Shown here piece by piece: positions 62,311 to 64,000 of a stretch of 64,000 nt of DNA. The notes under the pieces were generated by a model. It did no database searches. It saw nothing but the letters and a program-made list of their open reading frames with translations, and was not told the origin of the DNA. Numbering within the stretch: the first letter of the stretch is position 1; every line of letters begins with the position of its first letter. The stretch covers positions 17,563,118 to 17,627,117 of the forward strand of contig NC_087078.1 in NCBI RefSeq assembly GCF_026151205.1, given 5' to 3'. This DNA comes from Bolinopsis microptera (Eukaryota > Ctenophora > Tentaculata > Lobata > Bolinopsidae). A program made the position numbers and the translations under genes.

Positions 62311-64000
62311 ATAGATGTGGATCTTTATATCATTGACGGTAGGAGTTGAGTTTTGTTGGACTGATCAGCTCATGGACTGAAATAAAGTCAGAAATGTTGC
62401 GATAAATTCAATCTGTCTGAAATATTATTTGCTAAATTCTTTTAAAAAAAATATTTTGTTCGAGTGTTATTGGAATGAGGTTGTGATATGTGGTAAGTCC
62501 TGTTCAACACACCAATTTTGTTTTCAGTTATGTGGATGATATGCACGCAAGCAACAAGCTATTTAAACTCTTCTAGAATTGCAATGATACTTGGATCTCC
62601 TCGGCTGCTATTCAGTGATGTGCTGCAAAACTTTAAAAATCTCCTGAGACGATTTTAATAGTTCTTTAAGCAAAAAAGGCGGCTACAAAATCAGGACTGA
62701 CAAATATTTTTCGTGATGAAAGCGATTACTGATGTTTTTCAACAATAATCAGTCGAGAGACTATATTCAAGGAATATAAGAATGAATGAAATTTTTGTCA
62801 CTCAACGTCAATGTAATTAATATGGCATTGTGCCAAGGATTTTAGATTTTAGATACAGATTTATTTGCTAAGAAAAGATTTAATTTACACATCATTATGA
62901 TTGTCGAAAGATTTACATTTTATTTTTAAATCGAATTGATGAGATATGTAAATTTACTTTGTTCTAAGTAAGGAAAAACTTGGACTAATGCTGGACGTGA
63001 TACATTGTCATAAATCATAATAATGATTTCATGTGCTATAAAATGCGACAAATTTCTGGACCAGGGGTATACTTTAATTGTTATCAACGTACTACATTTG
63101 TCATTTGTTGACTCGACAACAAGCCTATTCGAAATATAATTTGTCATAACCTTCAAATGACATGGCTGCAGCCTAAATAAAAGTGTAGAGCGGCAATCCT
63201 CCTTATTTATCATAACAAGCTTGAAATATTACAATTTAATAATTTGATCATGCATTGCATGATATGAATAATTTTTATTAAAATCAAAAATATCCTGAAT
63301 AATAAATGTTAAATAAATATTCCTTTTAAAATGTTCCTATAACTATTCCCAGAATAAGGGTAGTTACAAGTGAAACATATTCGACAGTACAAATTATATC
63401 CTGACGATTTTTCTTCTCGAGAAAACGTTTCCATGGAGTCTTATGATGAAATTTTATGTGATGTGTGAAATTAAACGAATGATGATTTTATGCATACTTA
63501 TCTTCATAGAAGCTAGAATACAAACTCAACAGTGAGTACTTATTATTATTATTTTGATTATTTGAGCTGTTGCATAAGTGCACGGAATTTTCTGCTCGAA
63601 TTACCAATCTTGATCTGAATCACTTCAGTACTCTCTCCAAACTTGCTGTTGTGTGACGCGCGTGTGTCCCGACCAATTTTCATTTTAAATACTGAAACTT
63701 AGCGCAGCGCGCGAAATTAGATTTAAATGGTAGTAAACAAAAAAGATCATCGACTGTGACAGAAATTCGGTAATTTAACACCATATTCATAACGCGCACC
63801 AATTCAACCTTACAGGCTTACCGGTATAATCTGCACAAACCGATGGTTAATTCCCAGCAACCGTTCTACAGGTTGGCCGATGTGGCTTGGGTCGAGGTTT
63901 ATTTAGTCGATCGGGAATCCAAAATCCCGGGTTTCCTGAATATCAGTAATCAACCACCAATTCAGAAATTTTAGATTCCAATATTTTGTCCCGATTTTCA
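62311..64000. other. Right flank, nothing recognised
   Basis: AT-rich, without convincing ORFs, repeats or RNA genes. The frame at 62926-63213 (minus) has no recognisable domain and AT-biased composition, so it is not called. Confidence 0.5.

Overview
Eukaryotic, animal (metazoan) genomic DNA. The genes are split by spliceosomal introns with GT..AG borders, and two strongly conserved animal genes can be rebuilt exon by exon with consistent reading phase: a NEK6/7-type mitotic kinase (minus strand) and an Ena/VASP actin regulator (plus strand, 18 coding exons). The sequence is AT-rich, crowded with non-LTR retrotransposon remnants, DNA transposons and minisatellites, and carries a short degenerate TTAGGG-type tract. 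This fits a marine invertebrate, perhaps a cnidarian or other early-branching animal; the species cannot be fixed from sequence alone.

Layout. 272-7632 (-): ten exons of an ankyrin-repeat protein running off the left edge, with a ~2 kb fold-back element in one intron and a small secreted-protein gene or pseudogene nested in another. 8805-13514 (-): complete nine-exon NEK6/7 kinase (300 aa). 13.9-22.6 kb: a retroelement graveyard (SGNH-esterase LINE, LINE reverse-transcriptase fragments, a retroelement-associated C-terminal domain, a mariner-like MITE, telomere-like repeats). 24420-45448 (+): complete Ena/VASP gene (594 aa). Its 10-kb first intron holds an E-box cluster, a hairpin chain, two large minisatellites and a 2.56-kb G-ended element filled with a 2-kb polypyrimidine tract. 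47.1-48.7 kb: 365-bp satellite. 49.4-52.1 kb: degenerate LINE and a MITE. 52.1-54.5 kb: a divergent pair of poorly recognised exons. 55.7-56.0 kb: CCTG array. 56651-62310: a 5.66-kb structure with two apparently identical 868-bp inverted arms enclosing a PIF/Harbinger-type DDE transposase and an eight-finger C2H2 protein. The last 1.7 kb is featureless.

The host genes look unrelated in function (kinase signalling, actin assembly, ankyrin scaffold). The best candidates for something undescribed are the long-inverted-repeat transposon with a zinc-finger companion gene, the G-ended fold-back element, and the unusual domain make-up of the Ena/VASP protein: no polyproline run, but tandem LKPS exons.
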